DNA of 64,000 nt from Zygaena filipendulae (GCA_907165275.2 OU015650.1:1642001-1706000); one strand, 5' to 3'; counted from the first letter of the stretch, positions 51,890 through 63,549 are shown. The notes: generated from the sequence alone by a model not told the origin. Numbers and translations: made by a program.

Positions 51890-54800
51890 ATGTCCTCCCC
51901 GGAACAGAACCATGACAGTCGCATGGCTAGAATTAACCTGCTCACTGATCAACTGAGACTAGTGGTGGAACAATGCAAACTTTTCGATAAAGATAATTTT
52001 TGTCCAGTGAAATTTAATATATTCAAAAGACGGCTGTCTCTTTATAATACAGAGGTCAAAGACTTCATTGGGGAAATCTCTGTGGAGTCTGTTAATTATA
52101 TCACAATGTTTCAACTGGAGTGTGAAGACCTCATGGCAAATCTGGAGCTGCTTGCGGGCAACAATTCTAGAAAAGGAATAACTGATCAAAAGGCTGCAAA
52201 GCTGCCTACCATTGAACTTGCAAAATTCGATGGAGACATTCTCAAATGGCAGGAATTTTATGACATTTTTTGTTCTAATATTGATAATAGAGATCTTAGT
52301 GATGTTGATAAAATGTTATACTTAAAATCTGTTTTAGAAGGTAAAGCTAAGGACGTAATTGAAGGTATTCAAGCTACTAATGTCAATTATAAGGTAGCGC
52401 TGCAAACACTTAGAGATCGGTTCGGTAACAAATCACTTCTCATTGACTCACACTTCACAGCACTGCAAAACATTAAGAAGTGTAGTGAGGATATAGGAGA
52501 ATGTAGGAGAACATTGAATGAGATTGAACGCCATCTAAGAGTTCTTAGTGCACTTGGTGAAAATACCTCTGGCAATTACCTACGGTCGGTAATTTTAAAT
52601 AAGTTCCCAGAGCAACTTAAATATGAGATCAACCTTCGGATAAAAGATGAAGAGTGGACGGCAGACCTTATTAGATCTCATTTGGATATCATCATCAAGG
52701 CTAAAGAAACATCAGATATTCGTGAAAGAGATGAGCATTTTACCACAGAAACTTTGATGGCTACATCAGAGAGGAAAAATATCAATCCCAAAAGGTATTC
52801 AAACAGAAAGAGGACAGCCCTAGTTCAGACTCAGGAAGAGACTCCAGTAAAGAAACCCGGTCTTAAACCATGCGCTTTCTGCCAAGAACTTCACTACAAT
52901 GACAATTGTTCGTTGACCCTGAAACAGAGAAAGGAAAAGCTCAAAGGAAAATGCTACATTTGTTTAAGAGTTGGTCACATTGCACAGAGGTGTAAGACAA
53001 AGAGGCGGTGCTTCTACTGTAAGAAAAAAGATCACAATAGAGCCATTTGTGAAAAACAGCCGACGGTGGGGATTAATAACCCTACTAGTACTATGGTGTG
53101 TTCCGAAACTTATTTGCAAACTGCAATTTTAAATGTTAAAAGTGTTCGAGTAGATTCGGGCTACATTCGGTGTAGAGCTCTTCTCGATACTGGCAGTCAA
53201 AGAAGTTATGTCACCTGTGATATAGCTAAACAGTTACAGTTGAAACAATTAGAGGAAAACACTTTGTCTATTTACACATTTGGTTCATCTAAACCAAAAG
53301 AGATCAACAGCCCCATTGTGGAATTAGAGTTGATCACTAAAATCGGTATGAGCAAGAACATACAAGCTAATGTTATACCTTTTATTACAGAACGCGTAAA
53401 GAACAATGAAACCCTGGTGAATTTGATTAAAGACAAGTTTAAGAATAAAATTGATATTGCGGATGATTGCTCCTTGGGCACAAAAGTTGATTTGTTGATT
53501 GGAAATGATTATTATTTTAGCTTTGTAAAAAATGAAAAATTACTTATTGAAGAAAATTTATTTTTGATTAATTCTGATTTTGGATGGCTTATCTCTGGGA
53601 AGTATATAAAAGGTAAAAATGAAAATCAAGCACTGAGTATGATAACATACTCTTATGAGGCTTCTCATGCTCTGAATAACAACTTTGTAGAGCCAGACCT
53701 GCCATTAAAAGAGAACATGATAGGTCAAATGTGGGAATTAGAAGCATTAGGTATAACGGATTCTCCGAAGTCAAAGAGAGATGAAGAAGCAGTTGAGAAC
53801 TTCAATAAAACTGTTCAAATAAGAGATGACAGGTATTTTGTGACTTGGCCTTGGATTAGTTTCCCACCTGACTTGCCAACAAATTTTGGCTTGGCATACG
53901 GCAGGCTATGTAATCTAGTTAAGAGGCTTGATAGTCAAACTATCAAAGAATATGATTGCATTATAAAAGAGCAAATACAAAATGGCGTTGTGGAAGTCAT
54001 ACCTGGTCAGTTATATGAAACCAACAAACAGAAAATACCGCCGATACATTACATTCCTCACCATATGGTTCGTCAAGAAGGAAAAAGGGGACGCATCGTC
54101 TATGATGCATCAGCAAAAATAAAAGACCACCATAGCTTGAATGAGTGTCTCTACAAAGGTCCACCTATGTTAGAGGATCTGACTGCCATGCTGATTAACT
54201 TTAGAACCCACAAAATAGGAATAACTGCTGATATTGAAAAGGCGTTTCTTCAAATTGGCCTCCAAGAGACTGAACGAGACGTAACACGTTTCCTATGGTT
54301 GGCCGATATCAAAGAGGATGCCTCTCTTGAAAATCTAGTCCATATGAGATTCTCAAGAGTCCCATTTGGCATTGTCTCCAGTCCATTCTTGCTTACAGCC
54401 ACCATCAGGTACCACATGACGAAGACAAGTCCCGAACTCCTGAAAACTATAGCAAACAAGTGTTATGCTGATAATTTAGTGTCGGGAGCAAGTACAGACA
54501 CTGAAGCATTTCAATTATTCAAACAAACCAGGTCTGTCTTTCAGAAACTGTCAATGAACATTCGTGATTGGACATCCAACAGCAAGGAGCTGATGGAAAA
54601 AATACCACGAAATGTCCAGGCAAAGGACATTGCAAAGGTCAAAGTTCTCGGATTGATATGGGACACAAACAATGACTTGTTGCAGTTAAAACCCAATAAA
54701 ATCATTGAAGAAGCAACAAAGGCTGTGCACAGTAAGAGAGGAGTGCTTAAGGTCCTCGGGTCAGTGTATGATCCTTGTGGGTTAGTTGCACCAATCTTAC

Positions 54801-55825
54801 TGCCAATCAAGTTATTCTTGCAGGACTTATGGAAAAATAAAATCAAATGGGACACATCACTTTCAGATGACCTATTGAAACAATGGCAAGCTGCTGCTGT
54901 AGGCTTGGAGAACATCTGTAATATAAATGTACCAAGATGTATTTGCCCTTCAGGATCTGAAGGCCCATTCGAACTTCACGGCTTTGCGGATGCTGCAACC
55001 AGCACATATGCAGCCATGGTATATTTACTAGATATTCACAGTAACCAGACATTCTTGATCATGGCCAAGAGCAGAATAGCTCCACTAAAGGACAAAAATC
55101 AATTATCAATTCCTAAACTAGAATTGATGGGAGTTCTGATTGGAAGTCGACTCATCAAATATGTTCGAGATGCGCTACAGCTGGAGATAAAGAGACAAAT
55201 ATTATGGTCAGATAACACTGCGGTGCTCAGCTGGATTCGTAGTAACAAACTTCTATCACCATTTGTTGCCAGAAGAATTAACGAAATCAAGCGAAACAAG
55301 AACCTTGAATTTAGGTATGTGCCTACAACGAGCAATCCAGCTGATATCGCGACGAAACCTTCTGGGAAGTCATTGAACGATACAATATGGTTCTCAGGAC
55401 CGCAATTCCTTACAATGGGTGAATCAGGATGGCCACAGTGGCCAATGGAAACTTCTGAAAGTACACTTGTTGTTGGGGAGGGTCTGTGTGATACAGAAAA
55501 ACAGATTAAAGAAATCAGTCAAGACGCGTTCCTAGAACAAGATCCAGAATGTACTGAGGCATTTATAAAAATCAGAGATGTGCAGAAACTTCACTTTCCT
55601 CATGAATATAAAGGAAAAGACACTGATCTCTCAAGATCATTACAGCTGTACAAAGATGAGGAAGGTTTGTTACGCTGTAAGGGTAGATTCCAAAACTCTG
55701 ATTGGACTGAGGAACAGAAGTTCCCAATTTTATTGCCACGAGAAGCCGAACTCACTCAAAAGATTATAGACGATATACATCGATCCAACTATCATGTCGG
55801 AGTATCACATACCTTCCAGAGCTAG
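51890..55825 (+). CDS. BEL/Pao Gag-protease-RT-RNase H polyprotein (1311 aa), truncated in integrase
   Basis: ATG at 51890. The capsid-like DUF1759 region is at about residues 104-190 (FDGDILKWQEFYDIF). Zinc-binding blocks are at about 327-387 (CAFCQELHYNDNC, CYICLRVGHIAQRC, CFYCKKKDHNRAIC). The aspartic protease is LLDTGSQRSYV (about 433). The reverse transcriptase has ITADIEKAFLQI (about 778) and CYADNLVSG (about 858), in which the second Asp of the usual YxDD is Asn. The RNase H has HGFADAATSTYAAM (about 1028) and WSDNTAVLSWI (about 1106). The frame enters the integrase zinc region (LLPREAELTQKIIDDIH...) and then stops at 55823, at a deletion junction. Some BEL elements are thought to carry YxDN naturally, so this residue need not be a lesion. 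Confidence 0.88.
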   Translation: MSSPEQNHDSRMARINLLTDQLRLVVEQCKLFDKDNFCPVKFNIFKRRLSLYNTEVKDFIGEISVESVNYITMFQLECEDLMANLELLAGNNSRKGITDQKAAKLPTIELAKFDGDILKWQEFYDIFCSNIDNRDLSDVDKMLYLKSVLEGKAKDVIEGIQATNVNYKVALQTLRDRFGNKSLLIDSHFTALQNIKKCSEDIGECRRTLNEIERHLRVLSALGENTSGNYLRSVILNKFPEQLKYEINLRIKDEEWTADLIRSHLDIIIKAKETSDIRERDEHFTTETLMATSERKNINPKRYSNRKRTALVQTQEETPVKKPGLKPCAFCQELHYNDNCSLTLKQRKEKLKGKCYICLRVGHIAQRCKTKRRCFYCKKKDHNRAICEKQPTVGINNPTSTMVCSETYLQTAILNVKSVRVDSGYIRCRALLDTGSQRSYVTCDIAKQLQLKQLEENTLSIYTFGSSKPKEINSPIVELELITKIGMSKNIQANVIPFITERVKNNETLVNLIKDKFKNKIDIADDCSLGTKVDLLIGNDYYFSFVKNEKLLIEENLFLINSDFGWLISGKYIKGKNENQALSMITYSYEASHALNNNFVEPDLPLKENMIGQMWELEALGITDSPKSKRDEEAVENFNKTVQIRDDRYFVTWPWISFPPDLPTNFGLAYGRLCNLVKRLDSQTIKEYDCIIKEQIQNGVVEVIPGQLYETNKQKIPPIHYIPHHMVRQEGKRGRIVYDASAKIKDHHSLNECLYKGPPMLEDLTAMLINFRTHKIGITADIEKAFLQIGLQETERDVTRFLWLADIKEDASLENLVHMRFSRVPFGIVSSPFLLTATIRYHMTKTSPELLKTIANKCYADNLVSGASTDTEAFQLFKQTRSVFQKLSMNIRDWTSNSKELMEKIPRNVQAKDIAKVKVLGLIWDTNNDLLQLKPNKIIEEATKAVHSKRGVLKVLGSVYDPCGLVAPILLPIKLFLQDLWKNKIKWDTSLSDDLLKQWQAAAVGLENICNINVPRCICPSGSEGPFELHGFADAATSTYAAMVYLLDIHSNQTFLIMAKSRIAPLKDKNQLSIPKLELMGVLIGSRLIKYVRDALQLEIKRQILWSDNTAVLSWIRSNKLLSPFVARRINEIKRNKNLEFRYVPTTSNPADIATKPSGKSLNDTIWFSGPQFLTMGESGWPQWPMETSESTLVVGEGLCDTEKQIKEISQDAFLEQDPECTEAFIKIRDVQKLHFPHEYKGKDTDLSRSLQLYKDEEGLLRCKGRFQNSDWTEEQKFPILLPREAELTQKIIDDIHRSNYHVGVSHTFQS

Positions 55826-56613
55826 CACCATGGTTTGGTGGATTTTATGAAAGACTAATGGGTCTGATAAAACAATGTTTGAAAAGGACATTAGAAAAAC
55901 GCCTTTTAAACGACCAGCAACTGGTAACTATAATGAAGGAAATAGAGGCTGTGTTAAACACTAGACCACTAACATATGTGTCAGATGAAGTGGAACATAT
56001 CCTTTCCCCAATCGATTTTTTGAGAATCGGTGGTCCTGTGGTCACTGGATTATCTGAAGTGCAACACCTGGAGCCTGCAACAGACACAAAAGTAAGACTG
56101 ATTGAAGCTTGGAAACGTGGACAGAAAATAATACAAGAATTCTCCACAATGTTTACTGGACAGTACTTACCATACCTAAGGCAAAGAAATTCAATGCATA
56201 AAGAGCCACGTGTGGTGTGTAACAGGGTACCGAGAAAAGGGGAAGTGGTGCAAGTGAGAGCGGATGGAAACCGAGCGGGATGGAAAGTTGGAAAAATAAC
56301 CGAGCTTGTTAAAAGCACGGATGGTAATGTTCGTGTGGCAATGGTCCGTACTATCGATGGGAAAATTTTGAGGCGCTCGATAGCCCATTTATATCCTTTA
56401 GAACTGGACAACGAAGTGATGGTACAAACCAACAAAGGGATATTAACCAATAATGTAAAATATGACAACAATAAGAACGCAGACGGGTCTCCAGTAAAGG
56501 AGACAGAGTCTCCAGTAAAGGAGACAGGGTCTCGACCAACGAGACAGGCGGCTATTAAAGCCAGAGAATTTATTACAAAAATGACAAAGTTATTGCTGGC
56601 AAGACAATATTAA
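55822..56613 (+). pseudogene. BEL/Pao integrase remnant (C-terminal part only)
   Basis: Open in a frame different from the main polyprotein. It starts at the end of the integrase core: APWFGGFYERLMGLIKQCL contains the last (Glu) of the three catalytic acids. VLNTRPLTYVSDE and the C-terminal block GKITELVKSTDGNVRVAMVR follow, then a tail with a repeated SPVKET motif (two times 18 bp, about 56490-56527). The first two catalytic Asp residues and most of the zinc region, several hundred bp, are absent. The junction is at about 55810-55822. Confidence 0.8.
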
Positions 56614-56631
56614 AGTCTTCGCCGGCGGGTG

Positions 56632-57065
56632 TGTCGCGAATGCGAGTTTGTAAATATTTGAATATAAATTTTAGTATGGTCACGTAGGTAGAATATCAGA
56701 ATAAAATAATCTTATGAAAGAGGGTAGGGCACAAGATGGCGATTATTACCTGCGCCAGAGCTGTGTGTCCGTCACAAAAGTTATACTACGCTGGATAACT
56801 CGTGAGTTTCATTATTTTATTACTCCTTATCATATCTGACCCCTTTATACTGACAATGTCCATGTTAATGTGGTAATTGAGATGGCTATATATTATGCGA
56901 GGCTAAAAGGGGCGGCTTAATGGGGAGAAGGGTGGCCGTTGGGGGCTTCGGCCCACGATTACATCTCTTACTAACTTAGCATGGATGTCATAATTTATAT
57001 GTATCATCTAAATAGCGAAGCAGATTATCTCATATCTTGCCAATGACATATTCGATTTGGCAACA
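56632..57065 (+). repeat. 3' LTR of BEL/Pao element 2
   Basis: 434 bp, preceded by GCCGGCGGGTG and followed by the AACAC duplication. Confidence 0.9.
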
Positions 57066-57189
57066 AACACGTTGTATAGATAAATAGAATTTTCACTCTA
57101 GGTAGCTTTATCTCCCTAGTTTGTTCGTTTTTTTTCTGTTTAAAAGGCTAGGCGTTTGACCACAAATTACCTATCCGATTTTGATATAA

Positions 57190-57425
57190 CGGTGTGATTG
57201 ACGTTTGTACCTAACGGATGGAATGGCTTTCGAGTGAGGCTGCCGCGACACACTGTTACGTACATGGCAACTTGATGGCAACAGATGTTTAATTTGAAGG
57301 TCGTAGCTGACCAGTCGGTTACTAGAGAGTGTCTGCTACTGTGCTGTATGCAGTTCCTCGAGATGTTTTCCTTCAACAGCAGCTCGAGTTCATTGTTGGG
57401 ATTTGAACCCACCCACGTCACACAT
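57190..57425 (-). mobile_element. Divergent tRNA-derived SINE
   Basis: Reverse orientation: a B box complement (GGGATTTGAACCC at about 57397-57409) with CTCGAGATGTTTTCCTTCA and CTAGAGAGTGTC words matches the SINE at 21277-21640 with many differences; tail region lost. Confidence 0.5.
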
Positions 57426-57559
57426 TATTATAATCATGAGCTTTCATAAGTTTTCTAAATTTTAGAAAGGGGCTAAACACCATTTAACTTTATTGGTTTC
57501 TGAACCTTCTATATGAATGATAATATTGTATGTTAATTAAAAAGAGATTTTATCTTTAC

Positions 57560-57758
57560 ATACCTACTATAAAACAAAGTCCTCTGCCGCGTCTGTCTGT
57601 CTGTTCGCGATGACTCAAAATAGTTTTTGAACTGAACAGATTTTCATGCGATTTTCATCAGTAGATAGAGTGATCAAGAGGAAGGTTTATACGTACACCC
57701 TCGAATTCCGGCGGGTATTCCGAAATTACTGCGGGTGAAACCGCCGGCCAGCAGCTAG
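57560..57758 (+). mobile_element. Helitron-like element, CCTCTGCCGCGTCTG subfamily
   Basis: A|TACCTACTATAAAAC ... ACTGCGGGTGAAACCGCC, CAGCAGCTAG|T. The 5' half differs from the other subfamilies. Confidence 0.55.
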
Positions 57759-58334
57759 TTAGATTATAATTTTATCAATATACATATAGCAAAGGTCGGC
57801 CGCGAATCGAACTCGCGCTTTGAGGTTTTCGCACAATTACAATAACTGACTATTGCTAAAGGAACTATAGAAATCCGGCATTTATAATAACTTTCCAAAG
57901 TAAGCTTCTGATAAAAGTCCGTGTCGAAATAAGCCATATCTATCAGCCCATAGATATCCCCTGCTGGACTGGGGTCTTTCCCAAGATAACCATGATCTCG
58001 ATCCGTCTTGTCAGAAGTCTAGCCAAACCGAATTTGGTCATCTTTTTAACATATAAATTTAGATATTCATACTAACTGACGATATTCCAGTAAAACCGGG
58101 TCTTGACTATTGATTCTTAACAAAAGGCGCATAACAAAGTTACAAGGATAATATGAAAAAGTATAATGTTCGTATGGTACAATCATTTTTTATTATAAAG
58201 GTTCGAAATGGAATGTGAAAATTCGCTTACAATAAATAATTTATTCTTATTTTCACGAGACATTATAGTCGAGTACATAATATCTTATTTCATATGAAAT
58301 TACATAAGAACATAAAGGTTTAAGGATACTTTTG

Positions 58335-58375
58335 ACCCCAGCGGGTGAAACCGCGGGCGCCAGCCAGTTACTTAA
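58335..58375 (+). mobile_element. Helitron-like 3' end fragment
   Basis: CCAGCGGGTGAAACCGCGGG followed by CGCCAGCCAGT. Confidence 0.35.
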
Positions 58376-59869
58376 TATTTTTCTTGTTATTAAAATGCGA
58401 CAGATGAAGCTTGCCCGCCAAGAACAAGTACGTACTGTCTGACATCTTTTTGAATCGCAAATTATATCATGTCTTTGTTACGAATACTTATTATTGTATA
58501 CATTCCTTTTGAACCTTTTTTCGCTAAATCTAAAGACTGTTCTACGAATAAACCTACGCAATGACAATACCAAATTTAAATATTACAATATGACTGTAAT
58601 TTTATTATTAACCTTCATTGTAAATCTTACAGTAATATATTTCGATTTAAGTAATTTAAGCTTTGAAATAAAGCATGTCTTTGGAGATAGAGGCACAACA
58701 TAGTTAAAATTAATTTATAAACTTAGGTACATAGGTAGACGACGATTTTAAAAGTCAAATAATTTAAATTAAAGTTAGCCCTTGGAATAAAATGGTTTTG
58801 GAAAAATAACAATAATTACGACAGCACCCATAAAATATCCGCCAAAAATAAATTACATTATACGATGTCCTCGCCAGTAACTGATTTATGACCTGCCAAG
58901 TGATGTAACATGTTTAGTAGTCGGGCGGAAGTAGTCGTTAAACATATTTTTCCTTTTGATTATGAAAATATAAAATAATGTTTTTGGGCTAAATATTGTA
59001 TAAGATTACCAGATCACGATCTTGAAATATGACTACACCTTTCTGTAACACCCTGTATATAGATGAACGTCCAAGGGACCTGCAGGAGCACCCGATAGTG
59101 ATGTGTCGCATGCTATTTTTCTTCTGTCGAAGGGTCTTGTCGATCGTAGACGGCACTTAACTCCGGTAACCTAGCTTTATGATGTCTATCATACTCATAC
59201 AGCTAGATAACCAAAGATAATTGACCGATCTACTTTATACAATATCTTCATCCTGTTCATTCTTCTTTGTTTGTTCGTCTTCAAGATTGTTCATCTGTTT
59301 TTCTTCTAAATATTCTTTTATATTGGTATTGGATAATATACATATATTTTCACTTCTGTTTTTCTTTATAAACGTCTTGCGCGTAGAAGCTATCTCCAAG
59401 GCAATAACGCTCCGCTCCCTGAAAAATTTGCAAAAGAAACACTTTTTTAATCAAATCAAAATGTTATTACTTATTGAAGATAGCAATGTAACCTACCTAG
59501 CTAATGGAAGAGAAATAATAAAGTAAAAAAGCAAAGGTCATTTTTTAAACGAAATTCTGTCTAGATCGCAAAAAATCTCCAAAAACGAAGTATGTACCTA
59601 CCTACTTAAACATTAATATAATCGTGGAATTAAAATTAAGAGAGGTGGCCCAAGGCTCCATAATTTCAGGCTATGCCGCTTGAAACTTTTTTCTACATTT
59701 AAATATACATACGTATAATATTTATCTGGATCATCGTCTTATAAATTAATTTAATTATACACAAATCAAAACGCGGTTGGTATAGAAAGAAAGAAAGAAA
59801 ATATACTTTACGAATGAAATCACAAATGGTGTTTTCAAATATTAATAGAGTACGCAGTGTAATCCTAAC

Positions 59870-59970
59870 TAATATTACAAAATGTGAATGTAAGTTTGTT
59901 TGTTTATTACGCTTTCATGCCTTAACTACTCAAAGGACTATCATGAATCCGCGGAAGACAGCTAGAGCTG
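59870..59970 (+). mobile_element. Helitron-like copy, internally deleted
   Basis: AACTAATATTACAAAATGTG, TTACGCTTTCATGCC, GGAAGACAGCTAG; about half of the normal body is missing. Confidence 0.4.
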
Positions 59971-61932
59971 AAACAATTGTATTTTATTGAGTTAAGAAGG
60001 TTATTATATTTTTATTTTATTTTTGCTTTTCTGTGACTAAACTATTATAGACGACTGAATGTGTTTTAATAAAATGAGGTAAATATCATATTTTATAGTT
60101 TAGGTTCAAATTCTAGGTCATAAGGTAAATTTTCACCCCGGTGTTCCCGAGGGAATCTCAAAATTCATGCGACTTAGTTAAAACTACAAAAAATACATAA
60201 AATACAAATTAACTGTATAGTGAAATTATATAGTGAACTAGCTGTGCCTATGCTTTTTTGTGGTGAACTTTACTGAGAAACTATCACATTTTTACATTTG
60301 GGCTTAGGACATAGGTAGTAATTTCGATTTATTTTTAGATAAACATCTATCATAAAAATATTATTTCATATCCATTGAAAAAAAAAATCAGTACTTACTA
60401 CTACTACGCCATTTGTCGAAAGGATACCTATTGTGTAATATCAACTAGTTACTAGACTGTTACTACTGACGCCATCTGTTTGAAAACTAATGAACTAATA
60501 TCGATTTAAATAGAATGTTGTTTAGAATTAGTTAAAAATACACCAAAGATCATAATATAATCACTAAATACACGTTGAAGTGTTAATGACTTGAACACTC
60601 GTATGACTCGTATCACAGAATCGCATTACTCGCAATTCCCTCGCCCTAATCCGGGATCATCTCCCTCGCCCGCCGCGCGGATGCCAAATATTGAAAAATG
60701 TACCTTGGACCCTTATTACAATGTTACATCTGACTTCTCCAATTTTCCCACACAGATGTACACACTCGCACCTGTACCCACATTTCGAATTAATTTCAAC
60801 AAATCAGCTTCCGCATACCGTTCACCTATACAATTTTGACGTGGGTACATAATTTAAGCTTTAAATTGGTAGAAATGGAAATGCCGTTAATGAGCGGCTA
60901 TTGTGAATTATTGAAGCTCGAAACACACTGTTGTATGTATATGCTTAGGATTTTTATAAGTGTCGATTATATTTTAAGTACAATAATAATTACTTCAATA
61001 AAATATAACCTCTTTGGAAAAAAAAGTAAAAATTGCCTTCGCATATCTAAATAAAAAACATAATAATTTTTTTATGGAAAAAAATAAATGGTGGTAAATA
61101 CTTTTGATAGAAAAAAGCAATTTACTACTGACGAAAATAAAGCCTGTAGGCTGTACTAACATACCTACGAGCTACGTTAAAAATAGAACACTTGCAACAT
61201 GACTAGCACAGCAATTCCGCCAGTGTCAAGTTGTGAATTTAACACAGAGGGGTTTTATAAAAATATGACCAGTAATTTTGAAGGCCAAAGATAAGACAAA
61301 GTTATTGTTAGTGTTTAATTTACAGCACATCCACCTACCTACCTTCTACCTACTTAATACCAAATGGACAAAAAACTTCGTAGACGTGACAGTTTTTTGT
61401 CCTCTTTGTGTCAAAACAATTAATTGTCCAAATAGGTTTCACTTCAAAAGGATAGAACTTCCTACTTTTTGAGGTCGATCTAAAATCTTAAAACTCTATT
61501 AAAAAAAGGTTGAACTAAAGAAAACCGGCCCACACCGTGGTCGTCATTGAATGCAAATGAGTTGTGCAAAGACGTCAGAGGCTAGTTCTGCCTGGTGGTT
61601 TCGCAGAAATGTTTGGTTAGGTTAATGTTCGAGCCTCTATGTTGAAATTTCAAGTGACCAAAATATGAAGAGCCCGCCTTCCCCTCGCATAAAGTTTAAA
61701 CTCACCAACTAAGATGGGGCAGTTAGTTAGTTTTAGACAGGTAGTTTTATATTGGTCACGTTAAAAACACGTGACCATGGCAGCTTAAAACGCGTATAGA
61801 GGAAACAGTGGCCTAGAAACAACAGCCTGTCATTGGTGTTTTCCTTCCTCTCAAGCCTCGTGATTTCGTTATTTCCACGTAGCCGTAGTGATTATCTCTT
61901 GGCTTTATTATTCCCTACGTAATATAGACATA

Positions 61933-62104
61933 CTAGCGGTTTCACTCGCGTATAAATTTCGGTATTACCTAGGTAATTCTGGAATAAAACTACTCCATGA
62001 CCTTTTCTGTACTCTTGACAACGTGTATGCACAATTTTATGATGATCGGTTGAGTAGCTAAGACGTGAAAGCATAGCAAACAAACAAACAACCTCACTTT
62101 CACA
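61933..62104 (-). mobile_element. Helitron-like element, head-to-head with the next copy
   Basis: CTAGCGGTTTCACTCGCG at its 3' end and CTCACTTTCACAT at its 5' end, touching the start of the next element at 62105. Confidence 0.5.
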
Positions 62105-62409
62105 TCTATCTATACTATAATAAAAGAGTAGAATTCGCGATCCTGTACATTGAATATTTTTACCTAAAATTGAGAGGGGTGATAAAAGCACAACCAAGCA
62201 CAAAAAAAATGTTTTTAAAATTCTTTTGTCTGTCTGTCTGTTCGCGATAATCTCCAAATCTACTGAACAGATTGTCATGCTGCTTTTACAGGTAGATTAA
62301 GCTTAGCCTGGAGCTACATATAGGCTTTGTTTCATTGAAATCGGTTGTAGGGAAAAAAAGTTGTTGTATAAAAATCTTTCGCGCGGATGAAACCGCGGGG
62401 CATACCTAG
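62105..62409 (+). mobile_element. Helitron-like element, AAAAGAGTAGAAT subfamily, copy A
   Basis: A|TCTATCTATACTATAATA ... GCGCGGATGAAACCGCGG, GCATACCTAG|T; 305 bp. Closely related to the copy at 63262-63549. Confidence 0.6.
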
Positions 62410-62703
62410 TTTATAATATAGCCTTATGGGATAAGTACATATAATTTTAGAATCAGAAGTTTTTTTAAATTGTTGTTTTAGTTTTTTTATTTAATATCAT
62501 TTACTATGTATTGTGTTTTAATAAGCCAAATAAAATTTATTATTATTATTATATCAAGAAACAAAAGTCTTATTTAAATTTTTTCAATGCGTGTAAAGTA
62601 CAATTTAGGATTTTGTTTCCTTGCTTGAAGGAAGAATAAACCCGACATTTAAATGAGATTAAGGTATAGAAATGTATCTAAATTATGACATATTATGTAA
62701 CTG

Positions 62704-62888
62704 TAGCTGTTTCCCGCAGTTTCACCCGCGATAAGCTCGGAGTTCTCGCGGGAATTCTGGGATAAAAAGTACCCTATGTCCTTCTCTAAGCCCCTGACAA
62801 CGTGTATGCAAAATTTCATGATGATCGGTTGAACCGTTAGGGGGTGAAAGCGTTACAAACAAACTCACATTCGCATTTTTAAATATTA
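62704..62888 (-). mobile_element. Helitron-like element, near complete
   Basis: TAGCTGTTTCCCGCAGTTTC at the 3' end (initial C changed) and CTCACATTCGCATTTTTAAA at the 5' end. Confidence 0.55.
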
Positions 62889-63261
62889 ATAAGTATTTGA
62901 AAAATGTTTCCAAGATTCCTTTATTAGGCATTACGAAATCTCATTAAAAATATAGAATCAAATGAACGGCGTTGCGAATTCCTTACATCAATGTTTCACA
63001 GATGAGAAGAAAAAATACTTGAAATGAAAAAATACGTGTCACGTAAAAGTCGGTATTGTTTGTTATACGCGGAAGGTCTGCAAGGTTGCGTTTGTTGGAA
63101 GCAAAGGCAACGACCACAGTTGGCCTTGTACATACGCAGTGGGTACATACGTGTTAATAACACAAATATATCGTAACAACATTTACAAACAACGACACTT
63201 TTTTCAATAAAACCATTTTTTGCGGTTCAGAACTGACAGTTAAAATTAACTTAAGGCTAAA

Positions 63262-63549
63262 TCTATCTATACTATAATAAAAGAGTAGAATCCCCGATTC
63301 CGTACATTGAATATTTTTACCTTAAAATTGAGAGGGGTGATAAAAGAAGAGTAACCACGCCCACAAAAAAAGTTTTTAAAATTCTTTTCTGTCTGTCTGT
63401 CGGTTTGCGATAATCACCGCATCTACTGAACCGATTGTCATGCGGTTTTCACGGGTAGATTAGGCTTTGTTTCATTGAAATCGGATGTCGGGAAAAAAAA
63501 TTGTTGTGTAAAAACCTTTCATGCAGGTGAAACCGCAGGGCACAGCTAG
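63262..63549 (+). mobile_element. Helitron-like element, AAAAGAGTAGAAT subfamily, copy B
   Basis: A|TCTATCTATACTATAATA ... GCAGGTGAAACCGCAGGG, CACAGCTAG|T; 288 bp. Confidence 0.6.

Larger units (their letters stand above)
50120..57065 (+). mobile_element. BEL/Pao LTR retrotransposon 2, integrase-deleted
   Basis: 6.95 kb, with two 434-bp LTRs (one visible difference: AATTTTAATATGG versus AATTTTAGTATGG), flanked by AACAC at 50115-50119 and 57066-57070. A primer site starts TGGTGGAGGTGCTGGGATC at 50554 and fits the 3' end of tRNA-Ala. A purine/GC tract GCCGGCGGGTG precedes the 3' LTR. The gag-pol frame is long and open, but the integrase core is missing. Confidence 0.9.
57759..61932. other. 4 kb mostly unassigned AT-rich DNA
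   Basis: Contains only short repeat fragments: a tRNA-like B-box (complement of GAGTTCGATTCGC, about 57795-57807), a LINE tail fragment (about 58752-58860), a TGTAACACCCTGTATAT word at about 59044, and Helitron-like remnants. The frame 60591-60839 contains a good acceptor-like tract (TTTTCCCACACAG at about 60741-60753) but no donor or family. Nothing else supported. Confidence 0.4.

Noticed and set aside
51890..56613. Possible domesticated host gene of 1311 residues
   Set aside because: It is bounded by near-identical LTRs with a target duplication and keeps the full retrotransposon domain order.
57788..57830. Minus-strand tRNA suggested by GAGTTCGATTCGC
   Set aside because: No complete cloverleaf; acceptor strands do not pair.
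60591..60839. 82-codon frame with an internal acceptor-like tract
   Set aside because: The ACACAG acceptor is good but no donor, partner exon or known family could be found.
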